From Nocardia sp. MH4 (GTDB lineage: Bacteria > Actinomycetota > Actinomycetes > Mycobacteriales > Mycobacteriaceae), in contig NZ_LPNR01000067.1 in assembly GCF_019266065.1 (NCBI RefSeq), forward strand, positions 1 to 39,050: a DNA stretch of 39,050 nt, read 5' to 3'. Below are positions 36,736-39,050 of the stretch, in pieces. Each line of letters starts with the position of its first letter. Position 1 is the first letter of the stretch. The translations under genes were made by a program, and so were the position numbers. The notes beneath the pieces were generated by a model that searched no databases, was not told where the DNA came from, and worked only from the letters and a program-made list of their open reading frames with translations.

Positions 36736-39050
36736 ATGCGTGACGCCGCTAGGTCCGGCAGCAAGCGCTGGGCGCTCGGCAACTGGGACCTGCGTTGGAA
36801 GGTTACGGCCGTGCTGGCCGTGCCGCTCGCGGTCGCGGTCGGGCTCGGCGTGTCGAGAATTACCTCGGAGTTCTCGGAGGCCAACCGGCTGTCGAGCATC
36901 AATGAGCAGGTCGACTCGATTCCGTCGGTCACCGCGCTGAGTGCTACCTCGGCGCGGGTCACCGGTAGTCAGATGGTTCCCGCGGGGCCGGGGGTCACCC
37001 TGGTCACCGACAAGGACCTCGCCGATCTCGATGCGGCCATCGCCGCCGCCGAGTCCTCACTGGGCCGGTTGACCGATCTGCCGCGGGCGCACGAGGCGCT
37101 GCAGCGGATGATCTCGCAGGCCAAGAACGTGCGCGGCCAGGGCAAGGCGCTGACCTCGTCGGCCGAGCCCGCGCTGGCCTCGGTCGAGCAGATGCGTAAA
37201 GACAGCGTCGACATCGTCGAGACCACCATCGCCCAGGTCAGCGATCCGGTCATGGACCAGGCCAAGCTGCGCCTCGTCGACTCGCTCAACACCCGTTCCG
37301 TGCTCGTCGACCAGCTGGCAGGCATCTCCGAGATGCTGCGCGGTCTGCCGCAGGGTTCGCAGGACTTCATCACCGGTGTCGCCACCGAGCGGCACCTGCT
37401 CGACGTGCTGGCCAACCGCTTCCCCGACGGCGATCGGGTGATCGCGGACCTCAAGGCGCAGGCCGACGTCCGGCAGAACCTGGTCAGCAGCCCCGAGGTC
37501 GCGGCGGGCAAGCTGCCCATCGGTGACATGCGTACGTCGCTCGTCACCAGCCTCGTCGGCTACGAGGGCGTCGTCGACCAGGCCACCAAGGCCATCGAGT
37601 CGTCCATGGACGAACTCACCACCACCGCCGCCACCGGCGCCTGGTCCTACACCGGCGTCGTCATCGCGACGATCCTCGCCGCGCTGTTGCTGGCCGTGTT
37701 CGTCGCCCGCTCGATGATCGTGCCGCTGCACCGCCTGCGCCTGGCCGCGCTGCGTGTCGCCGAGTCCGATCTGCCGCACGAGGTCGCCCAGCTGCGTAAC
37801 GGCGCCGCCCCCGAGGACGTGCCGCTCGAGCCGATGCCGGTGCGCTCCGACGAGGAGATCGGCCAGCTGGCCCGCGCCGTCGACGACATCCACGGTCAGG
37901 CGCTGCGCCTGGCGAGTGATCAGGCGCAGATGCGTTCGCAGGTCAACGACATGTTCGAGACTCTGGCCCGGCGCTCCAAGTCGCTCGTCGACCATCAGCT
38001 CACCCTCATCGAGGCGATGGAGTACGACGAGAAGGACCCGCGCCTGCTCGAGAACCTCTTCCGGCTCGACCACCTCGCGGCGCGCATGCGCCGTAACGGT
38101 GACAACCTGCTCATCCTCGCCGGTACCAAGCAGCGCCGGACCAAGTCGGCCCCGGTCGAGATCGCCGACGTGCTGCGTGCCGCGATCTCCGAGGTCGAGG
38201 ACTACGAACGGGTCAAGCTCGGCGCGACCCCGCGTGGCTCGCTGGTCGAACCGGCCGCCTCCGACATGGCGCACCTGTTCGCCGAGCTGCTCGACAACGC
38301 GCTGCGGGCCTCCCCGCCGGAGACCGACGTCAAGTTCACCTTCGCCCAGGCCCATGATCAGGGTCTGCTGATCGAGGTCGCCGACCGCGGTATCGGTATG
38401 CCGCCGCAGGAGATGTCGGAGATCAACCGCAGGCTCGAGCAGACCGCCGAGCCCGGTCCCGACACCGCCCGCCACATGGGTCTGTTCGTAGTCGGCCGGC
38501 TCGCCGAGCGGCACGGTCTGACCGTGCGCCTGCGTCCGACCTTCGACACCGCGCGCGATCCGGGCGTCACCGTCACCGTGCACGTGCCGGTCGGCCTGAT
38601 CGTCTCCGGCGCCGGCGGCCCGGTGGTGCCGCCGCAGCAGCTGCAGCAGCAGGCGCCGCCGCAGCAGCAGCGCCCGAACCCGCAGAACCAGCAGAGCACG
38701 ATGCAGACCCGCGCGATCACCCGGACCCCGGGCGGCAACGTGATGGTCACCGTCGATCCCGGTGTCAGCAGCGGGCCGATCCCGGCCGGTCAGGGTGGGC
38801 TGCCGCAGCGGCAGCCCGGGAACTCGATGGCCCAGGGCCTGCAGCAGGACGCCGCCGAGCAGTCCTCGCCGACCCTGCGTCCGCCGGCGCCCGGTCAGGG
38901 CAACGTGCCGCAGCGCGGCAAGCTGGCCGCGGCCAATCTGCCCAAGCGCAACCTCGCGGCCGGTGGGCCGGGCGGACCCGGTGGACCGCAGCGTCCGCAG
39001 GGCGCGCCGTCCGCGCCGGGGCAGCCGGGCGATCCCAAGCCCGCCGGTGC
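36736..39050 (+). CDS. CvnA-like sensor histidine kinase (nitrate/sulfonate-sensing type), C-terminus cut by window edge
   Basis: At least 771 residues, open to the right edge. Residues 20-43 are a first span (VTAVLAVPLAVAVGLGVS). A long helical extracytoplasmic domain of the NIT type follows (FITGVATERHLLDVLANRFP). A second span is at 302-325 (YTGVVIATILAALLLAVFVA), then HAMP, a DHp-like stretch (FRLDHLAARMRRNGDNLLIL) and a HATPase domain (AELLDNALRASPP near 518, VADRGIGMP near 549, HMGLFVVGRLAERHG near 580). From about 620 it is a Gln/Pro/Gly-rich tail. It resembles the first gene of Streptomyces conservons and Rv3365c; roadblock, DUF742 and Ras-like GTPase genes would be expected just beyond the window. 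ATG at 36736 follows GTGGGAG. Confidence 0.9.
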   Translation, partial: MRDAARSGSKRWALGNWDLRWKVTAVLAVPLAVAVGLGVSRITSEFSEANRLSSINEQVDSIPSVTALSATSARVTGSQMVPAGPGVTLVTDKDLADLDAAIAAAESSLGRLTDLPRAHEALQRMISQAKNVRGQGKALTSSAEPALASVEQMRKDSVDIVETTIAQVSDPVMDQAKLRLVDSLNTRSVLVDQLAGISEMLRGLPQGSQDFITGVATERHLLDVLANRFPDGDRVIADLKAQADVRQNLVSSPEVAAGKLPIGDMRTSLVTSLVGYEGVVDQATKAIESSMDELTTTAATGAWSYTGVVIATILAALLLAVFVARSMIVPLHRLRLAALRVAESDLPHEVAQLRNGAAPEDVPLEPMPVRSDEEIGQLARAVDDIHGQALRLASDQAQMRSQVNDMFETLARRSKSLVDHQLTLIEAMEYDEKDPRLLENLFRLDHLAARMRRNGDNLLILAGTKQRRTKSAPVEIADVLRAAISEVEDYERVKLGATPRGSLVEPAASDMAHLFAELLDNALRASPPETDVKFTFAQAHDQGLLIEVADRGIGMPPQEMSEINRRLEQTAEPGPDTARHMGLFVVGRLAERHGLTVRLRPTFDTARDPGVTVTVHVPVGLIVSGAGGPVVPPQQLQQQAPPQQQRPNPQNQQSTMQTRAITRTPGGNVMVTVDPGVSSGPIPAGQGGLPQRQPGNSMAQGLQQDAAEQSSPTLRPPAPGQGNVPQRGKLAAANLPKRNLAAGGPGGPGGPQRPQGAPSAPGQPGDPKPAG

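Noticed and set aside
36593..36940. 115-codon plus-strand ORF starting just after TAGAAT
   Set aside because: It overlaps the kinase gene out of frame and becomes Arg/Ser-rich; the gap from -10 to ATG is only three bases.
37057..38583. 508-codon open frame on the minus strand opposite the CvnA-like kinase
   Set aside because: Composition is that of a shadow, and the plus frame has clear membrane and ATPase motifs.

Overview
The window is high-GC actinobacterial chromosome. Gene content and order point to Nocardia or a close mycolic-acid relative. Evidence includes the Rpf, CspB, SepH, PrrAB, CitA and GltA homologues, many GTG starts, and several small Actinobacteria-only families. From memory, much of it follows the Mycobacterium tuberculosis Rv0862c-Rv0903c order, but without the moaA2/D2/E2/C2-mog genes that flank rpfA there. 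No transposase, integrase, CRISPR array, rRNA or tRNA was seen, so this is a conserved core region rather than an island.

Layout. Positions 1-5800: an unknown actinobacterial gene cut by the left edge, a cysteine-rich lipoprotein made of two repeats, an XPB/Ssl2-like helicase-associated protein, a 63-residue protein, a resuscitation-promoting factor with a candidate c-di-AMP riboswitch and an upstream CRP-type site, a small membrane protein, and a CspB-type cold-shock protein. 5800-13620: a coupled pair (MFS-like transporter and DUF2771 protein), a lipoprotein glutamine cyclotransferase, and a little-studied pair of a DUF3027 protein with a large sacsin/Hsp90-like ATPase. 13616-16410: a TetR regulator divergent from a Tat-exported neutral ceramidase. 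16400-22010: DUF2530, MarR, YccF, a SpoU RNA methyltransferase coupled to DUF2537, a DUF6928-like protein, sepH and serC. 22270-29340: a duplicated-domain protein, a Tat/lipobox polysaccharide deacetylase, citrate synthase 2 (citA) divergent from pdxH, an MFS transporter, the main citrate synthase gltA, and an FKBP prolyl isomerase. 29400-39050: a Uma2 nuclease-fold protein, a YhgE/Pip-like lipoprotein, a secreted glycine-zipper protein, prrAB, a propionyl/acetyl-CoA synthetase, and the start of a CvnA-like histidine kinase cut by the right edge.

Themes. Central carbon metabolism (citA, gltA, acyl-CoA synthetase, serC, pdxH) is mixed with cell-envelope and division functions (Rpf, SepH, deacetylase, lipoproteins) and regulators (PrrAB, MarR, TetR, CvnA-like). 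Gene packing is tight. There are four-base start/stop overlaps (GTGA twice, ATGA, and a possible CTGA), and two convergent pairs share the palindrome CTAG as both stop codons.

The most striking non-coding pattern is that at least 13 genes have a TANNNT -10 hexamer 6-8 bases before the start codon. This is what leaderless transcription looks like, and it helped settle several starts. Other signals worth testing are the rpf leader, which may read cAMP and c-di-AMP together, several unexplained perfect palindromes in promoters, a non-canonical CTG start for the large ATPase, and an active-site Asp-to-Glu change in CitA relative to GltA.
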